From an uncultured Bacteroidales bacterium (GTDB lineage Bacteria > Bacteroidota > Bacteroidia > Bacteroidales > UBA932): a DNA stretch of 34,124 nucleotides. Shown piece by piece: positions 9,612 through 19,353 of the stretch; positions within the stretch are counted from its first letter, which is position 1; each line of letters begins with the position of its first letter. The position numbers and the translations under genes are program-made. The notes below the pieces were generated by a model that was not told where the DNA came from, did no database searches, and saw only the letters and a program-made list of their open reading frames with translations. The stretch covers positions 1 through 34,124 of the forward strand of contig CAMYWP010000006.1 in NCBI GenBank assembly GCA_947302825.1. Reading direction: 5' to 3'.

Positions 9612-10502
9612 ATGGAATATTTGGTCATTCATTGGAATATCGACCCCGCCATCTTTCGTCTGGGGGGCTTTGAACTCAGGTGGTATTCGCTGCTGTTCGT
9701 GAGCGGTTTCATCCTGGGCTGGTATATCATGAGAAGTTTATTCGTCCGCGAAAAACTGAATCCGGAGCTGGTGGACCCCATGCTGTACATGCTGCTCATC
9801 TGCACCATCGTGGGCGCCCGTCTGGGACACTGCCTCTTCTATCAGCCGGATTATTTCCTGGGCAGCTGGACCGGCTTCTGGGAAATCTTCATGCCCTGGA
9901 AAGGCGGCCTGGCCAGTCATGGCGGCACCATCGCCATCCTGCTGGGTATCTGGTGGTATTCCAATAAATACGGAAAGAAGAACGGCTTCGACTATCTATG
10001 GGTAGTGGATCATCTGGTGATCGCCGTTTCTTTCGCCGCCTGCCTGATCCGCCTGGGAAATCTCTTCAACTCAGAGATTTACGGCGGTCCCACCAGCCTT
10101 CCCTGGGGCTTTGTCTTCGAGCGCAACGGGGAAACCGTTCCCTGCCATCCCACCCAGCTCTACGAAGCCGGCGCATACCTGCTGCTGGGCATCGTGCTCA
10201 TGTGGCTGTACTGGAAAAAGCTGGACAAGATGTATCGGGGCACCTTTACGGGTATCTTCTTTATCGGCTGCTTCGGTTCCCGCTTCCTCATCGAATTCAT
10301 CAAGAACGACCAAGTGGACTTCGAAGCCGGCATGGCCCTGAACATGGGACAGCTCCTCAGCATTCCCTTCATCCTGCTGGGCATCGGCTGCCTGGTGTAT
10401 GCCTTCGTGAAAAAGAAGCCCGCCCGGGCCCTTCCGCCGGAGCGCCCTTCCGGACCCAAAGCCAAGCCCCAAACCCATTACGCCCGTCCTATCGGCCAAT
10501 AA
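9612..10502 (+). CDS. lgt: Prolipoprotein diacylglyceryl transferase
   Basis: MEYLVIHWNIDPAIFRLGGFELRWYSLLFVSGF..., GARLGHCLFYQP, GLASHGG, RLGNLFNSEIYG, HPTQLYE signatures. Confidence 0.93.
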   Translation: MEYLVIHWNIDPAIFRLGGFELRWYSLLFVSGFILGWYIMRSLFVREKLNPELVDPMLYMLLICTIVGARLGHCLFYQPDYFLGSWTGFWEIFMPWKGGLASHGGTIAILLGIWWYSNKYGKKNGFDYLWVVDHLVIAVSFAACLIRLGNLFNSEIYGGPTSLPWGFVFERNGETVPCHPTQLYEAGAYLLLGIVLMWLYWKKLDKMYRGTFTGIFFIGCFGSRFLIEFIKNDQVDFEAGMALNMGQLLSIPFILLGIGCLVYAFVKKKPARALPPERPSGPKAKPQTHYARPIGQ

Positions 10503-10515
10503 AACCCTTTATTAT

Positions 10516-12948
10516 ATGAAACGAGCCCTTATTTCATTGCTTGCTTGCACGCTGTGTGTGAGCATGTTGGCCCAGGAACGCCCGCCGCGTCCTGGCGCCG
10601 GTCCCGGTCCCAAAGACAAACCCGAAGAAAAGAAAGAAGCTCCGGTGAACCTGAAGTTCAGCCAGGGCCTTTTCTCCGTAGCTCAGAACGAAAAAGACTG
10701 GTATCTGGAAATCCCGGACAATATGCTGGGACGCCGCCTGCTGGCCGTCACCCGTTTCGCTGCCAACACCATGGGTGCAGGCGTTTATGGCGGTGAAGAA
10801 GTGAACGACGTCATGCTGTACTGGGAGAAAGCCCCCAACGGCAATCTGCTGCTGCGCGTGGATGTGGTGAACGTGGAGGCTCCGCAGGCCGATGCCATCG
10901 CCCAGGCCGTGCGCGTGAGCTCCGAAAACCCCATCGTGGCTTCCTTCAAGCCGGAAAAGAATGCATCGGCCGGCACCACCCGCATCAAGGCCAACAGCCT
11001 TTTCGAGGGGGACTTGCAGATCTTTTCGCTGGATGCCCGCACCAAGAAGCAGTTTAATCTGGGGGGCATCAAAAACGACGCCAGCTTCATCCAGAGCATC
11101 CGCACCTATCCCATCAATACGGAAGTGACGGTGACCAAGACCTACGCTTACAACCAGCCCACGCCGGGCGGTCCCGGTGCGGCTCCCGGTGGCCCGTCCC
11201 GCGGCACCAGCCTGCCTGCAGGCCGCGAAGCCGGGGTGGTTACCATCGTGCTGAATACATCCATCATCCTGCTGCCGGAAGTACCCATGCAGCAGCGCTG
11301 GTTCGATGCCCGCGTGGGTTATTTCGCCGGCGGCTACACCCATTTCTCCGACGAGCAGCAGGGCGTGGAGCAGATCCGTTACATCACCCGCTGGCGCCTG
11401 GAAGCCCGTCCCGAGGATGTGGAGAAGCAGAAGCGCGGCGAACTGGTGGAGCCCGTCAAGCCCATCGTCTATTACATCGACCCCGCCACGCCCAAGCAGT
11501 GGCGTCCGTACCTGATTGCCGGCGTAAACGACTGGCAGAAAGCCTTCGAGCAGGCCGGCTGGAAGAACGCCATCCGGGCCGAAGAATGGCCGGAGAACGC
11601 CGAGGAGTTGGGCATGAGCATGGAAGACGCCCGTTTCTCCGTAATCCGCTACCTGGCCTCCCCCATTGCCAACGCCTATGGTCCCAACGTGCACGATCCC
11701 CGCAGCGGTGAAATCCTGGAAAGCCATATCGGCTGGTATCACAACGTGATGACCCTGGTGCACGACTGGTATCAGGTGCAGGTGGCCGCCGTGGATCCCC
11801 GCGCCCGCAGCTTCAAGTACAGCGACGAACTCATGGGCGACCTCATCCGTTTCGTCTCTTCCCATGAGGTGGGTCACACCCTGGGCCTGCGCCACAACAA
11901 GGGTTCCTCCAGCTTCACTCCCGTGGAAAAACTCCGCGACAAAGCCTGGGTGGAAGCCAACGGCCACACCGTCTCCATCATGGACTACGCCCGCTTCAAC
12001 TACGTAGCCCAGCCGGAAGACAATATCGGCAAGGACGGACTCTATCCCCGCATCAACACCTACGACAAGTGGGCCATCGAATACGGCTACAAACCCACCT
12101 ATATCGCCGATCCCAAGGAAGACCACCTGTGGTGGAACAAGGAAATCATCGCCCGCCTGGAGGCCGATCCCAAGCTCTGGTTCGGCGGTGAGGGCTACGA
12201 CCAGGATCCCCGCGCCCAGAGCGAAGACCTGGGCGACGACGCCGTGGCTGCCAGCGATTACGGCATCGCCAACCTGCAGCGTATTATCGGCGAACTCCCG
12301 GCCTGGAATGCCGAGGAAGCCAACCTGTACACCAACCTGAACCGGATGTACAGCGCCGTGGTGCAGCAGTATGGCCGATACATGGGCCACGTGGCCATGA
12401 ACATCGGCGGACGTTACATCACCAACGTGTCCATCGAACAGAACGGCGTCAAGTATGCCCCCGTGCCCAAAAAGCACCAGAAGAACTGCCTGGACTTCCT
12501 GAACAGGCGTCTGTTCAACAAGCCTGAGTGGCTGGTGGAGCAGCCCTACATTTATCAGCTTACGGATACCCCGGAATCAAAGCTTTATCCGCTCATCAAC
12601 AATGTAGTGAGCACCAGCTTCCTCCTGAGCCTGGAACGCATGGACCGCATGGGCCAGCTGGGCGACTACACGCCGGAAGCCTATCTGTCCGACCTCCACG
12701 ACATGATCTTCTCCGAACTGGAGAAAGGCGGCAAGGTGTCCAGTTATAGGCGCTACCTGCAATCCCGCTTTGTGACCACTGCCCTGGAAGTAGTGAAGGC
12801 CGAACGTTCCAAGTCCTCCCCCAGCCGCGCCCTTCTGCTGGGTGAACTCCTGAACATCCAGAAAAAAGCCGCCAAGGCCAAGGGCACCGATGCCACCGCC
12901 GCCCACTGGCAGTCCATCGCCCTCCAAATCGAGGACGCCCTCAACTAG
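10516..12948 (+). CDS. Zinc-dependent metalloprotease (DUF5117/DUF4953-type)
   Basis: 810 aa with signal peptide and HEVGHTLGLRHNKGSS zinc-binding motif. Confidence 0.85.
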   Translation: MKRALISLLACTLCVSMLAQERPPRPGAGPGPKDKPEEKKEAPVNLKFSQGLFSVAQNEKDWYLEIPDNMLGRRLLAVTRFAANTMGAGVYGGEEVNDVMLYWEKAPNGNLLLRVDVVNVEAPQADAIAQAVRVSSENPIVASFKPEKNASAGTTRIKANSLFEGDLQIFSLDARTKKQFNLGGIKNDASFIQSIRTYPINTEVTVTKTYAYNQPTPGGPGAAPGGPSRGTSLPAGREAGVVTIVLNTSIILLPEVPMQQRWFDARVGYFAGGYTHFSDEQQGVEQIRYITRWRLEARPEDVEKQKRGELVEPVKPIVYYIDPATPKQWRPYLIAGVNDWQKAFEQAGWKNAIRAEEWPENAEELGMSMEDARFSVIRYLASPIANAYGPNVHDPRSGEILESHIGWYHNVMTLVHDWYQVQVAAVDPRARSFKYSDELMGDLIRFVSSHEVGHTLGLRHNKGSSSFTPVEKLRDKAWVEANGHTVSIMDYARFNYVAQPEDNIGKDGLYPRINTYDKWAIEYGYKPTYIADPKEDHLWWNKEIIARLEADPKLWFGGEGYDQDPRAQSEDLGDDAVAASDYGIANLQRIIGELPAWNAEEANLYTNLNRMYSAVVQQYGRYMGHVAMNIGGRYITNVSIEQNGVKYAPVPKKHQKNCLDFLNRRLFNKPEWLVEQPYIYQLTDTPESKLYPLINNVVSTSFLLSLERMDRMGQLGDYTPEAYLSDLHDMIFSELEKGGKVSSYRRYLQSRFVTTALEVVKAERSKSSPSRALLLGELLNIQKKAAKAKGTDATAAHWQSIALQIEDALN

Positions 12949-12950
12949 CC

Positions 12951-13055
12951 CTGGCAACTAATTCACTCTGTATCACATATTTACAAAAAGTAATCGTTCA
13001 AAATTTGAACGATTACTTTTTGTAAACAGCTGTCTGTGAGACAGTTAGTTGCCAG
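12951..13055. repeat. 105-bp palindromic element, copy A
   Basis: CTGGCAACTAA...TTAGTTGCCAG tips, 49-nt arm, 7-nt centre AAAATTT, 49-nt arm. Lies between stop codons at 12948 and 13057. Confidence 0.92.
12981..13025. terminator. Candidate bidirectional intrinsic terminator (core of copy A)
   Basis: TTACAAAAAGTAATCGTTCAAA-A-TTTGAACGATTACTTTTTGTAA: perfect 22-bp inverted repeat, A-rich before and T-rich after on both strands, between convergent genes. Confidence 0.65.
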
Positions 13056-13056
13056 G

Positions 13057-13689
13057 CTAAAAGCGATAGCCGGCGCCGGCAAGGAGAATGGTGGCGGTGC
13101 TGCCGACGGTAAGTTCCGCCAGACCGAACCAGTGTTTCTTGCCAAAGCGGATGCCCACGGGCGTGAGGGTGGGATAAAGGATTACCGGGGAGGAAAACAT
13201 CAGGCCCGCTCCTACTGCCGAATACATCTGGACGCTTTCCCGGGCCAGCCAGTAAAAGCGTACCATGGCGGCAGGGATAATGCCGCGGAAATCCAGGTAG
13301 GTACCCTGGTATTGTCTCTTGCTATCATCCCAGTCATAGGTCATAACCCCATAGTCGTCCACCCCTTTCTCCGGATGCTGATACTGGGAATAGATGTAAC
13401 CGCAGGTGGTGGCCACTAAAGCCATTTCCCAGCGTTTGGTGAACTGGTAATTGTACGCGAGGGTAAAGGTGTAGGAGAAATGGGTCTTGTAGCCGGTTCC
13501 GGTGTGCCAGCCGTCCATGGTGTAACCGTTGTTGGCACTGCCCCGGGGATACATCATGGGCAGGATGGGCGGGATTCCGGTGGAAAGGGTAATGGAATGC
13601 CGATGGTCCTCAAAGTAGAAACGCTCCTGTGCCAGTCCTTTGGAAAATGGGACCAGCAGCAGGATCCATAATAAACTCAAGCGACGCAT
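13057..13689 (-). CDS. Secreted/outer-membrane hypothetical protein
   Basis: MRRLSLLWILLLVPFSKGLAQERFYFEDH... signal peptide, beta-rich sequence with terminal aromatic RF. Confidence 0.6.
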   Translation of the reverse strand: MRRLSLLWILLLVPFSKGLAQERFYFEDHRHSITLSTGIPPILPMMYPRGSANNGYTMDGWHTGTGYKTHFSYTFTLAYNYQFTKRWEMALVATTCGYIYSQYQHPEKGVDDYGVMTYDWDDSKRQYQGTYLDFRGIIPAAMVRFYWLARESVQMYSAVGAGLMFSSPVILYPTLTPVGIRFGKKHWFGLAELTVGSTATILLAGAGYRF

Positions 13690-13741
13690 ATCAAAAGCCT
13701 TTTTACCTAATAACACCCAAGAGGCCAATACCTTGCATGGG

Positions 13742-14689
13742 CTAGCGTTTAATCCGCACGTAAATGCTTAGCGGCAGTACTTTGCCGAAGGAGTCGTTGA
13801 AGGCCAGTTCGCCGGAAGTCATGTCGCGGAACTGTCCCTTGAAGGCTTCGCGTACTACGGTTTCGCCCAGGGCGGCGCTGTAGCCGTTGGAGTAGAGGTT
13901 CAGGACCATGAAGGCGTCGCGGGGCGAAAGGATATCGGCCACATTCTGCAGCAGGCCGAAGAGGAGTTCGTCCAGTTTCCATTTTTCGCCGTCGGGGCCG
14001 TGTCCGTAGGCGGGCGGGTCCAGGATGATGCCGTCGTACTTGTTGCCGCGCTTGGCTTCCCGGCGGGCAAACTTCAGGGCATCTTCCACCACCCAGCGGA
14101 TGCCGTCCAGGCCGCTGCGTTCCATGTTCTCGCGAGCCCAGGTGACCACCTGCCGGACGGAGTCCAGGTGGGTAACGTCGGCCCCGGCACACTTGGCGGC
14201 CAGGGAGGCGGCGCCGGTATAGGCGAAGAGGTTCAGCACCTTGGGTGCAGGCAGTCCGTTGGCCTTGTGGATGCGGCTTAACCGGCTGGTTTCCTTGTAG
14301 ATGAATTCCCAATTGGGAGCCTGCTCGGGGAACACGCCCACGTGTTTGAAGGCGGTAAGGCCCAGACGCAGATTCAGGTGCAGGTCGCTGGCGGCATGCG
14401 TTTCGGCGTCCGGTTCCCCGTTGTACACGATGCTCCACTGGTCTTCCATCTTCTTGGTCTTGTTCCAGGTGCCGCTGTCTTCCTTGCCGGCCTTGCCGAA
14501 ACCCGCGCCGGGCTGGAAGGTCACATGGCTCAGGCGTTTCCAATCGGCCTCCGGGAGGGAAGGGGTCCAGAGGGCCTTGGGCTCCGGCCGGCGCAGCACG
14601 TACTTGCCGAAGCGCTCCAACTTCTCTCCGTTGCCGCTGTCCAGGAGCTCATAATCTTTCCAATAGGATGCAGGGAATTCTACCGCCAT
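13742..14689 (-). CDS. Class I SAM-dependent rRNA methyltransferase (RlmI/RlmK-like)
   Basis: KVLNLFAYTGAASLAA, HLDSVRQVVTWARENMERSGL, GIILDPPAYGHGP motifs; start chosen at MAVEFPASYWKDYE. Confidence 0.85.
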   Translation of the reverse strand: MAVEFPASYWKDYELLDSGNGEKLERFGKYVLRRPEPKALWTPSLPEADWKRLSHVTFQPGAGFGKAGKEDSGTWNKTKKMEDQWSIVYNGEPDAETHAASDLHLNLRLGLTAFKHVGVFPEQAPNWEFIYKETSRLSRIHKANGLPAPKVLNLFAYTGAASLAAKCAGADVTHLDSVRQVVTWARENMERSGLDGIRWVVEDALKFARREAKRGNKYDGIILDPPAYGHGPDGEKWKLDELLFGLLQNVADILSPRDAFMVLNLYSNGYSAALGETVVREAFKGQFRDMTSGELAFNDSFGKVLPLSIYVRIKR

Positions 14690-14707
14690 ATACGTTTGAA
14701 TTTTTTG

Positions 14708-14725
14708 CAAAGATAGTTATCTTTG
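14708..14725. promoter_or_regulatory. Palindromic pair of divergent -7 boxes (CAAAGATA-gt-TATCTTTG)
   Basis: Minus-strand box 14708-14715 for the methyltransferase, plus-strand box 14718-14725 for pgk. Confidence 0.55.
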
Positions 14726-14758
14726 TAAACTGGAACAATATTAAAACCTTATATATCC

Positions 14759-16012
14759 ATGCAACAATTCATCGACAAGTATGACTTCACCGGCAAAAAA
14801 GCCATTGTGAGAGTCGATTTCAATGTTCCCCTGAACGAAAATTTTGAAATTACCGACGACACCCGCATCCGCCGGGCCATGCCCACCCTCAAGAAGGTAC
14901 TGGCCGAAGGAGGCTCCGTCATCATCATGTCCCACCTGGGTCGTCCCAAGAAGGTGGATCCCAAGTTCAGCCTCAAGCACATCGTGGGCCGCGTGAGCGA
15001 ATGCCTGGGCGTTCCCGTCCAGTTTGCCGATGACTGCATGAAGGCCAAGCCCCAGGCCGATGCCCTGAAGCCCGGCGAGGCCCTGCTGCTGGAAAACCTC
15101 CGCTACTACGCCGAGGAAGAAGGCAAGCCCCGCGGTCTGGCCGAGGATGCCACCGATGAGGAAAAGAAGGCTGCCAAGAAGGTGGTGAAGGAGTCCCAGA
15201 AGGAATTCGTCAAGACGCTCGCCAGCTACGCCGACTGCTACATCAACGATGCTTTCGGCACGGCTCATCGCGCTCACGGCTCCACCGCCCTCATCGCCGA
15301 ATACTTCCCCAATGACAAGATGTTCGGCTACCTGATGGAAGGCGAGATCAAGGCCATCGACAACGTGCTCAAGAACGCCGAGCGCCCGCTGACCGCCATC
15401 ATCGGCGGCTCCAAGGTCTCCTCCAAGCTCGCGGTCCTGAAGAACCTCGTCGGCAAGGTGGACAACCTCATCATCGGCGGCGGCATGGGCTACACCTTCA
15501 TCAAGGCCCTCGGCGGCCACATCGGCCAGTCCCTGCACGAGGACGACCTCATGCCGGACGCCCTCGAGATCCTGAACACCGCGAAGGAAAAGGGCGTGAA
15601 CGTCTCCCTCTCCGTCGCGACCGTCTGCGGCCAGGCCTTCGACAACGATACGCCCCGTCAGATCTTCGACATCTACAACATCCCGGACGAGTGGGAAGGC
15701 ATGGACGCTTCCCCGGCATCCCTCGAGAACTGGCGCAAGATCATCCTCGCCTCCAAGACCATCCTCTGGAACGGTCCCGTGGGTGTGTTCGAGCTCCCGA
15801 ACTTCGCGAAGGGTACCCTGCAGATCGCCGAAGATCTGGCCGAAGCCACCAAGAACGGCGCCTACACCCTGGTGGGTGGCGGCGACTCCGTAGCAGCCGT
15901 TACCCAGATGGGTTATGCCGATAAGGTGAGCTACGTCTCCACCGGCGGCGGCGCCATGCTGGAAGCCATCGAAGGCAAGATCCTCCCCGGCATCGCCGCC
16001 ATCCAGGACTAA
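14759..16012 (+). CDS. pgk: Phosphoglycerate kinase
   Basis: 417 aa: [58 protein letters not shown]. Confidence 0.97.
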   Translation: MQQFIDKYDFTGKKAIVRVDFNVPLNENFEITDDTRIRRAMPTLKKVLAEGGSVIIMSHLGRPKKVDPKFSLKHIVGRVSECLGVPVQFADDCMKAKPQADALKPGEALLLENLRYYAEEEGKPRGLAEDATDEEKKAAKKVVKESQKEFVKTLASYADCYINDAFGTAHRAHGSTALIAEYFPNDKMFGYLMEGEIKAIDNVLKNAERPLTAIIGGSKVSSKLAVLKNLVGKVDNLIIGGGMGYTFIKALGGHIGQSLHEDDLMPDALEILNTAKEKGVNVSLSVATVCGQAFDNDTPRQIFDIYNIPDEWEGMDASPASLENWRKIILASKTILWNGPVGVFELPNFAKGTLQIAEDLAEATKNGAYTLVGGGDSVAAVTQMGYADKVSYVSTGGGAMLEAIEGKILPGIAAIQD

Positions 16013-16014
16013 TC

Positions 16015-16120
16015 CTGGCAACCAACTGTCTCACAGACAGTCATTTACAAAAAGTAATCGTTCAGATTTTGAACGATTACTTTTTTATAAGTATGTGATA
16101 CAGAGTGGATTAGTTGCCAG
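16015..16120. repeat. Palindromic element, copy B (106 bp, inverted relative to copy A)
   Basis: CTGGCAACCAACTGTCTCACAGACAG...GTGATACAGAGTGGATTAGTTGCCAG; left arm 49 nt, centre AGATTTT, right arm 50 nt (one extra T). Between stops of pgk (16012) and the DUF2723 gene (16123). Confidence 0.92.
16045..16090. terminator. Candidate bidirectional terminator (core of copy B)
   Basis: TTACAAAAAGTAATCGTTCAGATTTTGAACGATTACTTTTTTATAA hairpin with U-rich tail. Confidence 0.6.
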
Positions 16121-16122
16121 GG

Positions 16123-19100
16123 TTAGGAACCGATTTCCAGGGAATCTTTGCGTTCCACTTCGTAGGGACTGCCGGAGGCGGCGTGGAGCAGGGCTTCCAG
16201 GTTGTCCACCATGGCATCGCCCAGTTCTTTGTCGCCGTACTGTTTGCATACATCGGCCAGATACAGGAGCACGCGGCTGGCGGTTTCGAATTCGGCCGAT
16301 CCCAGCGTCCCCCACTCCAGGAAGAAGGTGATGGTGTCCAGCAGCTGGTCGCCGAAACGGGCGGCCAGCTCACGGGCCTTGCTCACCGAGCCTAAGTAGT
16401 AGTAGTTCTCGATTAACTGGGCCACCATGTAGTCGTTGGAGCTGAAGCCCAGACAGATGCTCTCCAGCGGGAAGTTCTCTTCCGGGCAGTTCTCCTGGCA
16501 CAGGTCCATCATTTCCAGGGCTTTTTCATCCTCGCCGATATCGATGAGCGCATTGGCCACCGTTAAGTATAGCTGGCGCTGACCCAGTACGCCCAGGAAG
16601 GTGTACATGTTCTGGTAGTCTACATAATAGTCCGTGCGCTTGAGGGCATCCCACTTGGTCTTGAAATCATTGTATAACTGCAGGGCGTCCACCTTGCCGG
16701 CATCCGTGGAACTGGGTTTGTTCCGGATGGGCGTGAAGCGGTAGGAGAAGCCGTCGAACATGAGGTAATCCTTGATACCCACATTCAGGTCGCCGCCCAT
16801 ATTGAGCACGTGGAGCGGACGGTCCCACTGATAGTTGGACAGCAGGTCCAGCATGAAAATCTCCGGTTTGGACAGATAGTTCTTGTCCTTGGACATGGAC
16901 AGGGTGATAGTCTCCGGAATCTGATCGGCGAACATTTCCGGCACAATGCCGTACTTGAGGCAGTTCTCCTTGTTCACCGGAATCACCAGGTTGCGGGCGC
17001 AGATGAAATCCAGCTTCTGACCACCGTCCAGCGCAATTTTCATGGCCGGATCCTTGAACACCTTCATCACGTCCGAAAGGTACATGGGCGAGCCGTCGTC
17101 GTACGCGATATAGACGAATTCGTTGGTGCCGTACAGGTATTGGCTTTGCGGAACGGTAAGGGGCAGGGGCTTGCTTTCGTTGCAGGCCCATTTCATCTGG
17201 TCGATATACCAGTCCGTGCCCAGCAGGGAGGTATTCACCACACGCACATCCGTGCGGACGCCGTCTATCTCCTGGGCATACCAGAGCGGGAAGGTATCGT
17301 TGTCGCCGTGCGTGACCAGCAGACCGTTTTGGCCCACCGACTCCAGATAATTGTAGGCCATCTCAGGTGCCGTGTAACGGTTGGAGCGGTCGTGATCGTC
17401 CCAGTTCTGGGCGGCCATGAGGGCGGGAACGCCCAGGCAGAGCACGCTCACCCCGCCTGCCAGTACGGTGGGCGATACCTTTTTCACCCCATCGGCCAGC
17501 CATTGATAGAGCGCCAGGACACCCAGGCCGATCCAAATGGCAAACATATAGAAGGAGCCTGCGTAGGCGTAGTCGCGTTCGCGCACCTGATAAGGCGGCT
17601 GGTTCAGGTACATCACGATGGCGATGCCCGTCATGAAGAACATCAGGAACACCAGCCAGCTGCCGCGCTTGTCTTTGTCGAACTGGAACACCAGGCCCAG
17701 CAGACCCAGCAGCAGCGGCAGGAAATAATAATGGTTCTTGCCTTTATTGTCGCTCAGCGGCGCCGGAGCATCCTGCTGGTCTCCCAACCGCAACGCATCC
17801 AGGAAGCCCACGCCGCTTTCCCAGTTGCCGTAGAACACATTGCCGGGCAGCGGACTGTGGACATCGTTCTGGCGTCCCACGAAGTTCCACATGAAGTAGC
17901 GCCAGTACATCCAGTTCACCTGATAGTCGAAGAAATAGGCCAGATTGGCACCGAACGAGGGTTTGCGGTGTTTGGCCCCCTTCACGCGGATGCCCTTCCC
18001 CTGGGTATAGAGCTCATAGAAATCTATGTAGCGCTGGTCGCCGCCCTGCCACATGCGCGGGAACAGCATCTTGCCTTCCGGACTGTATTTGGCGTCGGCG
18101 GGGGCATCGGCCTTGATGTATTTCCCGTTCATCGGAGCCCAGTACTTGCCCTGCGTGAGTTCGTAGGGAGCATCGTAATACTGGCCGTATATCAGTGGCG
18201 TGGAACCGTACTGCTCACGGCTCAAATAGCGAACCAGGGTGTACGGATTATCGGGCTGATACTCGTTGGTGGGCGTTTTTACGCTGGAACGGATGATCAC
18301 GATGGCAAAGAGCGAGAAGCCCATCACCAGGGTGGTGACGCACAGCAGCACCGTGTTCCAGAACACCTTGCCCTTGCGCAGCGTGACAAAGAGCGCCCAG
18401 AAGCACAGGACCAGCAGACCCACCAGGAAGAACACTGCCCCACTGTTGTACGGCAGACCCAGACCGTTCACGAAGATGCGGTCGAAGAAAGCCGCCAGCT
18501 TGGGCAGGTACGGAATGAACAGGTACACCAGCAGGAATTCGATTACCACACCGATGGCAAAAATGCCCACCAACTTCTTGAAAGGCAGCTGCTTACCTTC
18601 GTTCATGCGGTAATAGTACATGAACACGAAGGCCGGGATGGTGAGGAGGTTCAGCAGGTGTACGCCGATACTGAGGCCCATCAGGAAGGCGATGAGCACG
18701 ATCCAACGGCTGGAGTGCGGCTCATCGGCCTGGTCGTACCACTTGCACATGGCCCAGAACACCAATGCCGTAAACAGCGACGACATGGCATAGACCTCTC
18801 CCTCCACCGCACTGAACCAGAAGGTATCGGAGAAACAATAGGCCAAAGAGCCGATAACGCCGGCGCCGAAAATCGCGATGGCCTGCGCCAGGGTGTAGGA
18901 TTCCGCCGGGGGAACATCGGCCTTCTTATTGATTCCGGCCGATGCAACGGCCCTGCTGGGCAGCACCAGCCGTTTCGCGAAGAAAATGATGGTGAAGTAC
19001 AGCAGGAAAATGGTAAGGGCCGATAAGAGGCCGTTCATGGCATTCACGGCCACGGCGGCGTGCTCCGGCTTCACCGGAAGGGTGAAAAAGCGCGCCAGCA

Positions 19101-19281
19101 GCTGGAACACCGGGTTTCCCGGGGGGTGGCCCACCTCCAGTTTATAGGAAGAGGCGATGAATTCGCCGCAGTCCCAGAAAGACGCCGTAGGCTCTATGGT
19201 GGAAAGGTAAGTGGCGGCCGATACCACCAGCACGGCCAGTCCTACTATCCAATTCCACTTGTTGAAGGTCTTCTTGTCCAT
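16123..19281 (-). CDS. DUF2723-family membrane protein (glycosyltransferase-like) with C-terminal repeats
   Basis: Start chosen at MDKKTFNKWNWIVGLAVLVVSAATYLSTIEPTASFWDCGEFIASSYKLEVGHPPGNP; multi-TM N-half. Confidence 0.85.
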   Translation of the reverse strand: MDKKTFNKWNWIVGLAVLVVSAATYLSTIEPTASFWDCGEFIASSYKLEVGHPPGNPVFQLLARFFTLPVKPEHAAVAVNAMNGLLSALTIFLLYFTIIFFAKRLVLPSRAVASAGINKKADVPPAESYTLAQAIAIFGAGVIGSLAYCFSDTFWFSAVEGEVYAMSSLFTALVFWAMCKWYDQADEPHSSRWIVLIAFLMGLSIGVHLLNLLTIPAFVFMYYYRMNEGKQLPFKKLVGIFAIGVVIEFLLVYLFIPYLPKLAAFFDRIFVNGLGLPYNSGAVFFLVGLLVLCFWALFVTLRKGKVFWNTVLLCVTTLVMGFSLFAIVIIRSSVKTPTNEYQPDNPYTLVRYLSREQYGSTPLIYGQYYDAPYELTQGKYWAPMNGKYIKADAPADAKYSPEGKMLFPRMWQGGDQRYIDFYELYTQGKGIRVKGAKHRKPSFGANLAYFFDYQVNWMYWRYFMWNFVGRQNDVHSPLPGNVFYGNWESGVGFLDALRLGDQQDAPAPLSDNKGKNHYYFLPLLLGLLGLVFQFDKDKRGSWLVFLMFFMTGIAIVMYLNQPPYQVRERDYAYAGSFYMFAIWIGLGVLALYQWLADGVKKVSPTVLAGGVSVLCLGVPALMAAQNWDDHDRSNRYTAPEMAYNYLESVGQNGLLVTHGDNDTFPLWYAQEIDGVRTDVRVVNTSLLGTDWYIDQMKWACNESKPLPLTVPQSQYLYGTNEFVYIAYDDGSPMYLSDVMKVFKDPAMKIALDGGQKLDFICARNLVIPVNKENCLKYGIVPEMFADQIPETITLSMSKDKNYLSKPEIFMLDLLSNYQWDRPLHVLNMGGDLNVGIKDYLMFDGFSYRFTPIRNKPSSTDAGKVDALQLYNDFKTKWDALKRTDYYVDYQNMYTFLGVLGQRQLYLTVANALIDIGEDEKALEMMDLCQENCPEENFPLESICLGFSSNDYMVAQLIENYYYLGSVSKARELAARFGDQLLDTITFFLEWGTLGSAEFETASRVLLYLADVCKQYGDKELGDAMVDNLEALLHAASGSPYEVERKDSLEIGS

Positions 19282-19307
19282 AAAGTCGTTCAAAGAATAC
19301 AGAGTGA

Positions 19308-19315
19308 CAAAGTTA
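19308..19315 (-). promoter_or_regulatory. Putative -7 box TAACTTTG for the DUF2723 gene
   Basis: CAAAGTTA on +; matches TAnnTTTG upstream of the ATG at 19281. Confidence 0.4.
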
Positions 19316-19328
19316 AGAAAAAAATGCA

Positions 19329-19336
19329 TATCTTTG
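19329..19336 (+). promoter_or_regulatory. Putative -7 box TATCTTTG for the GNAT-like gene
   Basis: Matches TAnnTTTG, 17 nt before the ATG at 19354. Confidence 0.45.
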
Positions 19337-19353
19337 TAGACAAACCTGACCTG

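Noticed and set aside
11158-11220. Gly/Pro-rich low-complexity stretch in the metalloprotease (TPGGPGAAPGGPSRG)
   Set aside because: Looks like an ordinary low-complexity linker; no repeat relation to the other elements seen.
10534-12477. 647-aa antisense ORF opposite the metalloprotease
   Set aside because: Same artefact; the plus-strand ORF has a signal peptide and the HExxH-type motif.
12951-13055. Interpreting the repeats as ends of a composite transposon carrying pgk
   Set aside because: No transposase, no clear target duplications, and core housekeeping genes in between. A/B inversion is kept only as a hypothesis.
16810-19026. 738-aa antisense ORF opposite the DUF2723 gene
   Set aside because: Same codon-bias artefact; low-complexity composition and no motifs.
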